From Cupriavidus alkaliphilus (lineage in GTDB: Bacteria > Pseudomonadota > Gammaproteobacteria > Burkholderiales > Burkholderiaceae), in assembly GCF_900094595.1 (NCBI RefSeq), contig NZ_FMAD01000015.1:83133-147132 (forward strand): a stretch of DNA of 64,000 bases, given 5' to 3'. Under the pieces are notes generated by a model that was not told the origin of the DNA, searched no databases, and was given only the letters and a program-made list of their open reading frames with translations. Shown here piece after piece: positions 7,808 to 16,455 of the stretch; within the stretch, counting starts at the first letter, position 1, and each line of letters begins with the position of its first letter. Made by a program: the position numbers and the translations under genes.

Positions 7808-7926
7808 GAGAATCAACGGAATACATTGTTCTTGCACCCGACCCTGGGTGCCCGATAGAGCCAGGTTGCCCCCCTTCCTGGCTCCTTACCTTGCCACGAT
7901 GGTCCCCGCCATCGTGGCATTTTTTT
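7808..7926 (+). ncRNA. Candidate small RNA with three C-rich-loop hairpins
   Basis: No ORF explains this stretch, yet it folds into three consecutive perfect stems: GCACCC/GGGTGC (7834-7851), GAGCCAGG/CCTGGCTC (7858-7884) and an 11-bp terminator stem (7892-7919) followed by seven T. The loops read GACCCT, TTGCCCCCCTT and TCCCCG, all C-rich. C-rich loops are used by several bacterial sRNAs to pair with Shine-Dalgarno sequences. A promoter-like element precedes it. Predicted length is about 117 nt. It is not assigned to a known RNA family. Confidence 0.55.
7892..7926 (+). terminator. Strong Rho-independent terminator
   Basis: TGCCACGATGG and CCATCGTGGCA form a perfect 11-bp stem with a six-base loop, followed by TTTTTTT on the plus strand. 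There is no plus-strand protein gene upstream, so it must end a non-coding transcript. Confidence 0.85.
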
Positions 7927-7942
7927 GTGCCGCGGTTACGGG

Positions 7943-8587
7943 CTACAGGCCCTTCTCGACCATCTCGAGCACGCGCTGCCCCAGGATCTCCGCCTGCTCG
8001 CTGGCGCGGCTGCGCAGGGGACCGTCGATCAGCAGGATCGCCAGCCCGTGCACGGCCGACCACGCCAGGTATTCGGCGCCCGGGCGGCGCTCGGCCGGCA
8101 GGACCCCCGCCTCCACCAGCTGGTCCAGCGCCGCGCCCAGCAACTGGAACGGATTCAGGCCGCTGTTGCCCGCCTTGGCCGGGTCGGCGTCGTCCTCGAC
8201 TTCGTCCGGCACCGAGAATGCCGTGCGGAACAGGCCGGTTTCCGTGAGGGCAAAACGGAGGTAGCCCGTGCCGACCGCGCGCAGGCAGGCGCGCGCATGC
8301 GCGGCTGCGCCACGGCCCGGGCGCAGCCCGCCGATTTCGGCCTCCATGGCGATTGCCAGCGAAGACAGGGCCGAGGCGCGCACCGCCTGCAGCAAGTCTT
8401 GCCGGCTGGCGAAATGGCGGTACGCGGCATTGGGCACCACGCCCGCGCGCCGCGTCGCTTCGCGCAGCACGATGGCGTCGGGGCCACCCTCGCGTGCCAG
8501 GTCGATGCCGGCGTCGAGCAGCGCGCGGCGCAGGTCGCCATGGCGGTAGGTCGCCCGTGCGGGCGGTGCGGAGGCTTCCCGGTTCAT
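7943..8587 (-). CDS. TetR/AcrR-family transcriptional regulator
   Basis: 214 residues. An N-terminal TetR helix-turn-helix (YRHGDLRRALLDAGIDLAREGGPDAIVLREATRRAGVVPNAAYRHF, about 14-60, with the AAYRHF recognition helix) precedes a helical ligand-binding domain ending EILGQRVLEMVEKGL. It should repress transcription until a small hydrophobic ligand binds; neither ligand nor target is visible. No divergent gene adjoins: a minus-strand cardiolipin synthase lies upstream after 124 bases. Confidence 0.87.
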   Translation of the reverse strand: MNREASAPPARATYRHGDLRRALLDAGIDLAREGGPDAIVLREATRRAGVVPNAAYRHFASRQDLLQAVRASALSSLAIAMEAEIGGLRPGRGAAAHARACLRAVGTGYLRFALTETGLFRTAFSVPDEVEDDADPAKAGNSGLNPFQLLGAALDQLVEAGVLPAERRPGAEYLAWSAVHGLAILLIDGPLRSRASEQAEILGQRVLEMVEKGL

Positions 8588-8711
8588 GCGGGCCTCCCGG
8601 AAAACGAATGACAGTTCATGATGTGCAGAGTCTTATAGTGAACAGTGTACACAATCAAACTGTCACAAGCTTGTAGCGCCTACGATGGCAGGGGCGCCGG
8701 CAGGCCGCGGC

Positions 8712-10148
8712 TCAGAGGATCGGCGCGAACAGCGTGGCGACGTGCATCGCCACGCGCAGAGGAGCCGGCGCGGCGAGGAACTCGTCCAGCCCGACCCGAC
8801 GGGCCTGCGCGAAATCGGCCTCGAGCATTGCCGCCACCTGCGCGGCAAAGCCCTCGTCGGCAGTCATCACCATCAGCTCGAAATTGAGCCGGAACGAGCG
8901 GTTGTCGAGGTTCGCGGTGCCGATGGCGGCGGCCTCGTCGTCGATCAGGATCACCTTCTGGTGCAGGAAGCCGGGCTGGTAGCGGTAGATCTTGATGCCC
9001 GCGGCAATGGCCTTGTGGGCGTACAGCGTGGAGGCGGCATAGACCACCAGGTGGTCCGGCCGCGCCGGGATCAGGATGCGCACATCCACCCCGCGCAGCA
9101 CCGCCAGTCGCAGCACCGCGAACACGGCCTCGTCCGGGACGAAATACGGCGACGTGATCCACAGCCGGTGGCGCGCCGACTGGATCGCCTCGACAAAGAA
9201 CAGCGAGCAGGTTTCCTGCGCATCGGCCGGCCCCGACGGCACCACCTGGCAGGTCATGCTGCCGCCCGCCTCCGGCGGCGGCATGAGCAGATGCGGCACC
9301 TCGCGCGCGGCCCAGTACCAGTCTTCGGCAAAGGCCATCTGCAAGTCCAGCACGGCGCTGCCACGCAGCGCGATATGGGTGTCGCGCCAGGGCGCCAGCG
9401 GCGGACGCTGGCCCAGGTATTCGACACCGACATTGTGGCCGCCGATGAACGCTTCGCAGCCGTCGACGACCACCAGCTTGCGGTGGTTGCGGAAATTGAG
9501 CTGGAACCGGTTGACGAAACCGCGATGCGTGGAAAACGCCCGCGCCTCGACCCCCGCATCGAGCAGCGTGCGTACGTAGCGGCGCGACATGGCGTGGCAG
9601 CCGATGCGGTCGAACAGGAAGTACACCTTGACGCCAGCCTGCGCGCGCTCGCACATGAGCGCCTGCAGGCGCTGGCCCAGTGCATCGTCGTGGACGATGA
9701 AGAACTGCACGATCAACACCTGCCTGGCGCGCGCCATCGCCGCGAAGATCGCCTCGAAAGTCTCCTCGCCGTCGATGAGCAGGCGCACATCGTTGTTGGC
9801 CAGGCACGGCATGCCGGTCAGGCGCGGCAGCGCGCGCATGCAGGCCTGCACCGGCGCGTGGACCACGCAGGCGCTGCGGGCCTCGCGCTCGCGCGGGGTC
9901 ATGCCGTGGCGGATTTCGCGCAGCCGGTCGTCGTTGAAGCGGCGCGCGTCGACATAGCCGGCGAAGGTGCTGCGCCCGAAGATCAGGTAAGGCACCAGGG
10001 TGAAGTACGGCATCATCAGCAGCGATCCGGCCCAGGCAATCGCGCCCGGCGCGGTGCGCACCGTCATGACGGCATGCAGCGCGGCCACCACGCCTACGGC
10101 GTGAAAGGCCAGCACGATGATGGCGATGACACTCGGGCTCTGCAGCAT
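8712..10148 (-). CDS. cls: Cardiolipin synthase (phospholipase D family)
   Basis: 478 residues, the usual length of bacterial ClsA-type enzymes. Two N-terminal membrane helices (about 8-28 and 36-58) are followed by two PLD domains with HKD-type motifs: NHRKLVVVDG near 220 and LHQKVILIDD near 395. The family condenses two phosphatidylglycerols to cardiolipin and glycerol at the inner membrane. The start ATG at 10148 (MLQSPSVIAIIVLAFHAV) gives the expected N-terminal helix; the longer frame upstream adds a Cys/Arg-rich stretch atypical of the family. Confidence 0.92.
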   Translation of the reverse strand: MLQSPSVIAIIVLAFHAVGVVAALHAVMTVRTAPGAIAWAGSLLMMPYFTLVPYLIFGRSTFAGYVDARRFNDDRLREIRHGMTPREREARSACVVHAPVQACMRALPRLTGMPCLANNDVRLLIDGEETFEAIFAAMARARQVLIVQFFIVHDDALGQRLQALMCERAQAGVKVYFLFDRIGCHAMSRRYVRTLLDAGVEARAFSTHRGFVNRFQLNFRNHRKLVVVDGCEAFIGGHNVGVEYLGQRPPLAPWRDTHIALRGSAVLDLQMAFAEDWYWAAREVPHLLMPPPEAGGSMTCQVVPSGPADAQETCSLFFVEAIQSARHRLWITSPYFVPDEAVFAVLRLAVLRGVDVRILIPARPDHLVVYAASTLYAHKAIAAGIKIYRYQPGFLHQKVILIDDEAAAIGTANLDNRSFRLNFELMVMTADEGFAAQVAAMLEADFAQARRVGLDEFLAAPAPLRVAMHVATLFAPIL

Positions 10149-10582
10149 CGGTGGGCTTGTGTCCGCTGACCGGGTCGCGATGCGCGCTATTTTGGCACAG
10201 CACGTTGCCGATGTTGGCGCCCGGCTGTGCGCCGCCAGCCAGAGCTGCCTGCTTTTTTGGCACGCCGATGGCATGACGGTGCCAGGCCGCTGTCAGGGCA
10301 GCATGCCCCCGTTTGTCCACAGGAGCTGTGGACAACTTTCCGTAGCGACCGGCAGCTGCCGCAGCTTCACGAGCGAATCCGCTTCGATCACGGCGAACCG
10401 CAAAAATCGACAGAGATTTCAGCAATGTCTGATTGTTTTTCGGACCGCACTTTTTATACGCTTTCTGGCTAGGCAACGCGGTGCCATCACGGTCCCGTGG
10501 CCGGGGCTGTCCGACCGCGGCCCGGGCGTTCATTGCCGGCTTTCGCCTTACGGTTCGTATCCTGCCCTGTGGTCCGCCTCCG
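10149..10582. other. 434-base intergenic region with DnaA-box-like palindrome
   Basis: No supportable gene. At 10313-10335 lies a perfect inverted repeat, TTGTCCACAG-GAG-CTGTGGACAA, whose arms resemble DnaA boxes (TTWTNCACA, one base off). A possible promoter for the response regulator is at 10433-10460. Confidence 0.6.
10433..10460 (+). promoter_or_regulatory. Candidate sigma-70 promoter of the atypical response regulator
   Basis: TTGTTT (10433-10438) and TATACG (10455-10460) with a 16-base spacer. It would leave a leader of about 115 bases before the ATG at 10583. Confidence 0.4.
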
Positions 10583-11338
10583 ATGAATATTGCGCTGCTC
10601 ATGGGCTTTTCGCCCCAACTCCGTACCGTGGCCGAGCTGCTGGAGGGCGCCGGCTTCCGTTGCCGCGTGTTCGAGACCGGCCGCGAGCTGATCCACCGCG
10701 TCAGCCAGGAGCTGTACGACATGCTGCTGATCGACGATGCCTTGCCCGACCTGCCGGCACTGGAAGTGGTGCGCGCGGTGCGCAGCGCGCGCTCGCGCGA
10801 TGTGCCGATCATCCTGCTGGCTGCCGACAACAGCGAAGACAAGCTGGTCGATGCGCTCGATGCTGGCGCCGACGACTACGTGTGCCGCCCGCTCAATGGG
10901 CGCGTGCTGATGGCGCGCATCACGGCATTGCGCCGGCGCGTGACCGGCGAACGCGTGCGCCAGGGCCTGGTGGTGCAGGCCGGCCCCTACCAGCTCAACA
11001 GCATGGGGCGCTTCGCCACGCTGCACGGCGAGCGCATCGCCATGACGCCGAAGGAATTCGACCTGGCCATGATGCTGTTCTCCAACGTCGGCCGCGTGCT
11101 GGCCGCCGAGCGCATCCAGCAGGCAATCTGGCGGCATGAACTGCCACCGCTGTCGCGGGCGCTGGCGGGCCTGATCTCGCGGCTGCGCAAGACCCTGCGC
11201 ATCGGCGTGGCCAACGGCATCGTGATCACGGTGGTCTACGCGCATGGCTACCGGCTTGACGTGCTGGAAGAGAGCATCGCGCCCCGGCTGCCGAAGGCGG
11301 CGAGCCGGACCACCGTGCCCGGGCCCTCGGGCAACTGA
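10583..11338 (+). CDS. Atypical OmpR/PhoB-type response regulator
   Basis: 251 residues. The receiver domain (1-120) keeps the phospho-acceptor position (D51 in LLIDDALP). It has G8-F9 where the acidic pair normally sits, A80 for the Thr/Ser, and R102 for the invariant Lys (DDYVCRP). The C-terminal winged helix (about 130-240: MTPKEFDLAMMLFSNVG...YAHGYRLDVL) looks intact. It is therefore a DNA-binding regulator whose phosphorylation is doubtful. No histidine kinase adjoins. The ATG at 10583 is chosen because the receiver beta-1 strand begins there. Confidence 0.85.
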   Translation: MNIALLMGFSPQLRTVAELLEGAGFRCRVFETGRELIHRVSQELYDMLLIDDALPDLPALEVVRAVRSARSRDVPIILLAADNSEDKLVDALDAGADDYVCRPLNGRVLMARITALRRRVTGERVRQGLVVQAGPYQLNSMGRFATLHGERIAMTPKEFDLAMMLFSNVGRVLAAERIQQAIWRHELPPLSRALAGLISRLRKTLRIGVANGIVITVVYAHGYRLDVLEESIAPRLPKAASRTTVPGPSGN

Positions 11339-11343
11339 GCGCG

Positions 11344-13194
11344 CTACGCCGGCAGCGTCGCCGACAGCGCCAGGAAATCGAGCACGGCCATGCCGTCGGC
11401 CGAGCGCTTGGCCTCGCGCTTGGCCGCTGCCGCCGCGGCGCCGATCTGCTGGCTGCCCACGCGCTGCAGGCCGGCGACGCCCTCGCCGCTGACGCACACC
11501 ACGCCCACCGCCATCGATACCGGAGGAAAGAACACCGGCCGCCCGTGCCGGTCTTCGCCATGCATGCCGCCAGCGGCGCGGTCGGGCGGCGCATACATGG
11601 CGCGTGCCGCATCGTTGAAGCGCAGGATCGCGGCACGCATGCGCTCGGCCCAGTCGGCGCTCTGGTACAGCACCAGGAAATCGTCGCCGCCCACATGGCC
11701 CAGAAAGTCCCGGGCCGGGTCGCACGCCTCGGCCAGGATCGCCGCTGCGCCCTTGAGCATCTCGTCGCCTTTCCAGTAGCCGTATTTGTCGTTGAACGGC
11801 TTGAAGTGGTTCAGGTCGACATAGCAGGCATGGAACTCGCTGGCGGCCTCGATCAGCCGCTCGATATGCTGGTTCAGCGGGATATTGCCCGGCAGGAAGG
11901 TCAGCGGATTGGCGTAGCGCGCCGCTTCCATGCGCACCTCGGTGATCGCCCGGATCAGGTCGGCGCCGGTGCCCAGCCCGATATAGCGGCCCTGGTCGGT
12001 GATCACGAAGCCGTCGGCGAGCGAGCGCGTGTTCTCGCCCGACAGGATCTGCGCCATGTCCTCCAGGCTGGCGCGCTGGTCGAAGCAGGCCGGGTCGCGG
12101 CTGGCCATGGCGATGCAGGCCTTCTTGCCATAGAGCTCGCGATGGAACGGCGCCGCGTAGCGGTCGATAAACGCCTGGCGGCCGATGATGGCCAGGGGCC
12201 GCCCTTCGTCATTGACCACCGCCACGGCCTGAAGCTCGGGCTGGTCCTGGAAGGTGCGCAGCACCGCATCGTTGCTGGCCGAGGGCGATACCGGCGGCGC
12301 CGGCCGCAGCAGCCGTCCCGCGGTGATGCCTGACCAGCCCGAACGCACCATCTGCGGAAACACCGCAATGCGGCGCGACGCCAACGCCTGCCGTACATGC
12401 AGCGCGGCCTGCGCCGCCGGTTGCGCCACTGGCCGTCCCACGTAATAGCCCTGGGCGCCGGTCACGCCCAGGTCGCGCACCACGGCCAGTTCATCTTCGT
12501 CTTCGATGCCTTCGGCGATCACGCGCCCGCCAAAGGCACTCATCATGCGCAGCAGCGCGCGCAGGATCTCCAGCCGGCGCGAGCAGGACGCGATGCCGCG
12601 CACCAGCGACTTGTCGATCTTGACGAAGTGGGGCGACAGGTGCGCGAGCAAGTCCAGGTTGGCGTGCCCGGTGCCGAAATCGTCCAGCGCGTACTGCATG
12701 CCGAGCTCGCGCAACACCGCCATGGCCACGCCAAAGCTCGCGGCGTCGCCGATCGGGGTCTGTTCGGTGACCTCGATCACCAGCCGCGACGGTGCAATGC
12801 CGGCTTCCAGCAGGGCCGCCATCAGCCGCCCCCGGTCCGCCAGCAAGTGCCGCAAGGTCTGCGGGCTGAAATTGAGGAAGAGCTTGCCGGGCAGGTCGAA
12901 GCCGCGCCAGGCAACCAGCGCGGTGCGCGCCGCCTCGACCTCCAGCGCGATGGTGGCGGGGACGCCCTGCGCCAGCCGGAACAGCGCGTCCGGTGCCGCC
13001 CACGGCGAACCCACGGGCCCGCGGATCAGGGCTTCGTAGCCGAGGATGGCGCCGCTGTCCGCCTGCACGATGGGCTGGAACACGGCATGCAGCGGCGGCA
13101 GACGCGCCGGCGCAAGCACGGCCCCGCCCGGGACAACGCTGGCAGCGTGGGGCGCGGGATCGTGCTGGGACGTGGCGACAGTCAGGCCATTCAT
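11344..13194 (-). CDS. EAL-CBS-GGDEF cyclic di-GMP protein
   Basis: About 616 residues. The EAL phosphodiesterase domain (about 35-265) keeps EALIRG (E54), EVTEQ, DDFGTGHANL, KIDKSLV, AEGIE and QGYYVGRP, so it looks catalytically competent. A central CBS-like region (about 290-420) precedes a GGDEF domain with DLNHFKPFNDKYGYWKGD and a GGDDF signature near 500, which may be inactive or weak. Likely a cytoplasmic c-di-GMP phosphodiesterase regulated by its other domains. No good Shine-Dalgarno marks the start; longer starts at 13254 or 13302 are possible. Convergent with the response regulator, five bases apart. Confidence 0.87.
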   Translation of the reverse strand: MNGLTVATSQHDPAPHAASVVPGGAVLAPARLPPLHAVFQPIVQADSGAILGYEALIRGPVGSPWAAPDALFRLAQGVPATIALEVEAARTALVAWRGFDLPGKLFLNFSPQTLRHLLADRGRLMAALLEAGIAPSRLVIEVTEQTPIGDAASFGVAMAVLRELGMQYALDDFGTGHANLDLLAHLSPHFVKIDKSLVRGIASCSRRLEILRALLRMMSAFGGRVIAEGIEDEDELAVVRDLGVTGAQGYYVGRPVAQPAAQAALHVRQALASRRIAVFPQMVRSGWSGITAGRLLRPAPPVSPSASNDAVLRTFQDQPELQAVAVVNDEGRPLAIIGRQAFIDRYAAPFHRELYGKKACIAMASRDPACFDQRASLEDMAQILSGENTRSLADGFVITDQGRYIGLGTGADLIRAITEVRMEAARYANPLTFLPGNIPLNQHIERLIEAASEFHACYVDLNHFKPFNDKYGYWKGDEMLKGAAAILAEACDPARDFLGHVGGDDFLVLYQSADWAERMRAAILRFNDAARAMYAPPDRAAGGMHGEDRHGRPVFFPPVSMAVGVVCVSGEGVAGLQRVGSQQIGAAAAAAKREAKRSADGMAVLDFLALSATLPA

Positions 13195-13439
13195 AGGAAG
13201 CAAGCGGGGGATGGTGCAGAAGCGGTCAGAGGCGCAGCGCGGCCCACATTGCATGACATCCACATGACAGCACGATGACAGTCCATATTTGAAGCATGTC
13301 ACGTTGGCGTCACGTTGATCGACGACGATCCCTGCGCCGCAGCGACTGTCCCGTACCGAGGACAGCGCCAGCGGCGAATCGGGTCAAGCCCGGGCTGCGC
13401 AGGCCGCTCACGCCGGCGCGCCCGTCTGGAGTCATCTCC

Positions 13440-15065
13440 GTGTTGCAAGTTTTCAAGACATCCCTGCCCGGCCACCGTCGGGCAGTTGCCCCCGCGCGCT
13501 GGCTGGTGCGGCTGGGCCGCCTGCCGCTGGTGGCGCGCCTGTGCGCCGCCTTTGCCCTGGTCTACCTGTTCGGCGCCGCGGTCGGCCTGACGGGCATCGC
13601 CAACCTGGTCTCGATCAAGGCCCGCACCGATACCCTGTACCAGCACGACATGCACGGCGCCATCTCGGCGGAGCGGGCGCAATCAGCACTGGCTGCGCTC
13701 GGGCGCGCCCAGCTGGCGCTGACCATGGCCACCAGCAGCACCGAGCGCGACGGCGCCGCCGACGAGATCGCGGCGGCGCTGTCGCAACTCGATGCGGCAC
13801 TGGCCGGCGTGCAGCGGGCCGCCCCCGCGCAGGCGGCGCCACTGCTGCGCGAACGCCAGCGCGCCAGCGAACTGGCCCAGGCCTACGTGGCCTTGCTGCG
13901 CAAGCAGCCGCTGGATCCGCTGCAATTCGACAGCGCGGTCTCGGTCGACGGCCATTTCGTCACCGAGCAGCTGCAGCGGCTCAGCAGCCAGGTTGAAGCC
14001 GTACGCCGCCAGCAGGAGCAGCAGGCCGCCGCCACCGTTGCCAGCGTCGCCGCCAGCCAGTTGCGCGCGCAGGCCTGGATGGCGGCCCTGCTCGGCGCCA
14101 GCCTGCTCGCTGCCGTCGCGCTGGCGTGGATTGCCGCGCGCAGCCTGCGCGCCGAACTGGGCGGCGAGCCGCGCGACGCCGCCGACATCGCCCGCCGCAT
14201 TGCCGCCGGCGACCTGACCGCGCCGATCGCGCTGCGCCCCTCGGACCACAACAGCATGCTGCACCATGTGGCCAGCATGCGCGACCAGCTGGCTGGCGTG
14301 CTGGCACGGATCCAGGCCACTGCCCACGAGATCACCGCGGCCAGCCAGCAGATCGCGGCGGGCAACCAGGCCCTGTCGGCACGCACCGAGCAGCAGGCCA
14401 GCGCGCTCGACGCCACCACCGACAGCATGCAGGCGCTGGCGGCGCGCGTCGCCGCCGCGCATGCGCAGGCCACCGAATCGAGCGAGATGGCCAGCGCGGC
14501 CCGCGCCGCCACCGACGACGGCGCGGCCGTGGTGCAACGCATGCGCGGCGCCATGGACGCCCTGCACGGCCATTCGCGCCATATCGCCGAGATTGTCGGC
14601 GTGATCGAAAGCATCGCGTTCCAGACCAATATCCTGGCGCTGAACGCCGCCGTGGAAGCGGCGCGTGCGGGCCCGGCGGGCCGCGGCTTTGCCGTGGTGG
14701 CGCAGGAAGTGCGCGCGCTGGCACAGCGCAGCGCCGATGCGGCGCGGGAGATCGGCGGCATTGTCGGCAATGCCACCCATGAGATCCAGCAAGGCGCCAG
14801 CCTGAGCGGCAGCGTGGTGGCGGCGATGGATCGCATCGCCGCCACGGTGGGCCACAGCCACGCGCTGGCCGAGGGGCTGCGCACGCTCGCGGACGAGCAG
14901 GCCGACAGCGTGCAGGGCGCCACGCAGGCGGCGGCGCAACTGCGCCAGACGGCGCAGCAGAATGCTGCGCTGGTCGATGAACTGGCCGGCCAGGCGGCGC
15001 GGCTCGACCAGCAGGCCGCGGCGCTGGCCAGCGACGTGGCGCGCTTTCGCTTCCGGCAGCCGTGA
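13440..15065 (+). CDS. Methyl-accepting chemotaxis protein
   Basis: 541 residues. TM1 about 34-54, a periplasmic helical sensor domain of about 155 residues (4HB type), TM2 about 212-234, a HAMP-like linker, and the cytoplasmic signalling domain. Its hairpin tip, IAFQTNILALNAAVEAARA, falls near 394-412 and is intact. It should relay ligand binding to CheW/CheA. The ligand is unknown and no che genes are in the window. The GTG at 13440 has GGAG nine bases upstream and gives a normal N-terminus; there is no in-frame ATG near it. The stop is followed by a structured spacer. Confidence 0.88.
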   Translation: MLQVFKTSLPGHRRAVAPARWLVRLGRLPLVARLCAAFALVYLFGAAVGLTGIANLVSIKARTDTLYQHDMHGAISAERAQSALAALGRAQLALTMATSSTERDGAADEIAAALSQLDAALAGVQRAAPAQAAPLLRERQRASELAQAYVALLRKQPLDPLQFDSAVSVDGHFVTEQLQRLSSQVEAVRRQQEQQAAATVASVAASQLRAQAWMAALLGASLLAAVALAWIAARSLRAELGGEPRDAADIARRIAAGDLTAPIALRPSDHNSMLHHVASMRDQLAGVLARIQATAHEITAASQQIAAGNQALSARTEQQASALDATTDSMQALAARVAAAHAQATESSEMASAARAATDDGAAVVQRMRGAMDALHGHSRHIAEIVGVIESIAFQTNILALNAAVEAARAGPAGRGFAVVAQEVRALAQRSADAAREIGGIVGNATHEIQQGASLSGSVVAAMDRIAATVGHSHALAEGLRTLADEQADSVQGATQAAAQLRQTAQQNAALVDELAGQAARLDQQAAALASDVARFRFRQP

Positions 15066-15096
15066 CCGGGCAGTCGCGGCAAAGATGTGTCGGGTC

Positions 15097-15162
15097 GAAA
15101 CATTTGTCATGACGACGTAACCGGCATTTACGTCTTCCGCGACGAAGTTACAGATATGTTTC
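15097..15162. repeat. Nested inverted-repeat element in intergenic spacer
   Basis: An outer pair GAAACAT (15097-15103) / ATGTTTC (15156-15162) encloses an inner pair GACGTAA (15114-15120) / TTACGTC (15128-15134). It sits 32 bases after the chemoreceptor stop and 88 bases before the HAD-like gene. Could be an operator, a leader structure or an mRNA stabiliser. Confidence 0.4.
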
Positions 15163-15250
15163 AACTGAACCAGCCCCGGTAACGTGACAGCCCGGTTGCG
15201 GCGAGTAACCTTGCTTCACACCAACTGAACTGGCACCCGCACAGGAAACC

Positions 15251-15847
15251 ATGGCTGAACGACTCATCATGCTGGACGTACCCGGCGTCCTGTACTCCGA
15301 CCGCTCCCGCGCCCGCCTCGGCGGCATTCCGGATTCGGGCACGCCGCGCGACGTCAGGTTCTTCGACCCGGTCGCGCTGGGGTTCCTCCGCAGGCTGTTC
15401 GGGGTGGCGGGCGCCCGTGTGGTGGTAGCCGATGCCTGGCGCCGGGGCACGCCCGCCGCCATCCTGCAACAACTGGACTTGCAGGTCGAAGCCATGACGC
15501 CGCCGGTCGCGGGCGGCCACGGCGCCGAGATCGAAGCGTTCTTCGCCCAGGGCGCGCGCCCGGTCCATTACGTGATCCTGTCCTGCGCCGCGGCCGAGTC
15601 GATGCCCGAGGCACTGCGCGAGCATCTGGTCACGGTCGACCCGGCCGTGGGCCTGACGCTGGAAAATTTCCAGCAGGCGCTGGATATCCTGGGCGTGGCC
15701 TGTCCGTCGACGGTCATGCCGGCGCCGAAGCTGGACGCGGGGCTCAAGGCCAAGCTGGCGCAACTGCAGCAACTGGCACGGGACAACCCTGCCCGCTTCG
15801 GCAGCGCGTTGGCACCGGCACGCGAAGTGACCGCCGTCCACGCCTGA
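15251..15847 (+). CDS. HAD-like protein, probably catalytically degenerate
   Basis: 198 residues. The N-terminus MAERLIMLDVPGVLYSD resembles the HAD motif I of the 'Swiss army knife' RNA-repair-associated HAD family (LDxDGVL), and VALGFLRRLFGVAGARVVVADAWRR matches the motif II region of that group. The second aspartate of DxD is replaced by proline (LDVPGVL), so phosphatase activity is doubtful. A good AGGAAA Shine-Dalgarno lies upstream. No signal peptide. Substrate and partner are unknown. Confidence 0.65.
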   Translation: MAERLIMLDVPGVLYSDRSRARLGGIPDSGTPRDVRFFDPVALGFLRRLFGVAGARVVVADAWRRGTPAAILQQLDLQVEAMTPPVAGGHGAEIEAFFAQGARPVHYVILSCAAAESMPEALREHLVTVDPAVGLTLENFQQALDILGVACPSTVMPAPKLDAGLKAKLAQLQQLARDNPARFGSALAPAREVTAVHA

Positions 15848-15874
15848 GCCGCCGCTGCCATGCAGTTCCCGACG

Positions 15875-15898
15875 GGGCGCCCACGGGCGCCCTGTTTT
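15875..15898 (+). terminator. Terminator after HAD-like gene
   Basis: GGGCGCCC/GGGCGCCC hairpin followed by TGTTTT, 27 bases after the stop. Confidence 0.6.
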
Positions 15899-16028
15899 GC
15901 ATCCGGCGATCCTGAACGCGCGATACAAAGGGCCCGGCCTTCTCGCTCCGGCGCATCCCTGTCGCAGCGATCCCGTATCATGCTCGCTGTCGCCGGCCCC
16001 ATGCCGGAGCTTTTTGCCTGGACCCGCC

Positions 16029-16397
16029 ATGCCTCACCTCGTCATCGAACTCACGGAAAACACACGCCTGAACTGCTCGCAGGAAGAACTGCTGGATGAG
16101 GCCAATGCCGCCCTGCTGGCTTCCGGCCAGTTCCAGGAGGCGGATATCAAGTCGCGCTGCATCACGCTGTCGACCTACCGCCAGGGCATCGATGCCGTCG
16201 AGCGGGCCTTTGTCCATGCGCGCCTGTCGATCCTGGACGGGCGCGATACCGCCGTGCGCCAGGCGCTGGCGCAGGCGGTCTGCGATGTGATTGCCGAAGC
16301 CGTGCGCTCGGGCGGCGGCACCGGCCAGAACGTGCAGGTGTCAGTGGAAGTCTGCGAGATGGCGCGCGCTACCTACGCCAAGCAATTGGTGGCCTGA
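16029..16397 (+). CDS. 5-carboxymethyl-2-hydroxymuconate isomerase family protein
   Basis: 122 residues, beginning MPHLVIELTENTRLNCSQEELL, with Pro1 (after Met removal) placed as the catalytic base of the tautomerase superfamily, and ending in QNVQVSVEVCEMARATYAKQ. Family members (CHMI/HpaF) isomerise 5-carboxymethyl-2-hydroxymuconate in homoprotocatechuate breakdown. No other hpa gene is nearby, so the real substrate is open. The ATG at 16029 is required for the N-terminal proline; the frame upstream is not conserved in style. Confidence 0.8.
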   Translation: MPHLVIELTENTRLNCSQEELLDEANAALLASGQFQEADIKSRCITLSTYRQGIDAVERAFVHARLSILDGRDTAVRQALAQAVCDVIAEAVRSGGGTGQNVQVSVEVCEMARATYAKQLVA

Positions 16398-16424
16398 TCC
16401 GCCGCGCCGTCGGGCGGCCGCCCA

Positions 16425-16455
16425 ATAAAAAACCCGCGGCCGTTGCGGCCGCGGG
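16425..16455 (-). terminator. Rho-independent terminator of the candidate sRNA
   Basis: Ten-bp perfect stem with a 3-base loop (16433-16455); the A-run at 16427-16432 becomes a T-run on the minus strand. It has no T-run on the plus strand, so it does not serve the isomerase. Confidence 0.75.

Noticed and set aside
10313..10335. Replication origin from DnaA-like boxes
   Set aside because: Only two sites, no AT-rich unwinding region and no dnaA, parAB or gidA genes nearby.
16433..16455. Terminator of the plus-strand isomerase gene
   Set aside because: The A-run lies before the hairpin; only the minus strand has the T-run after it.
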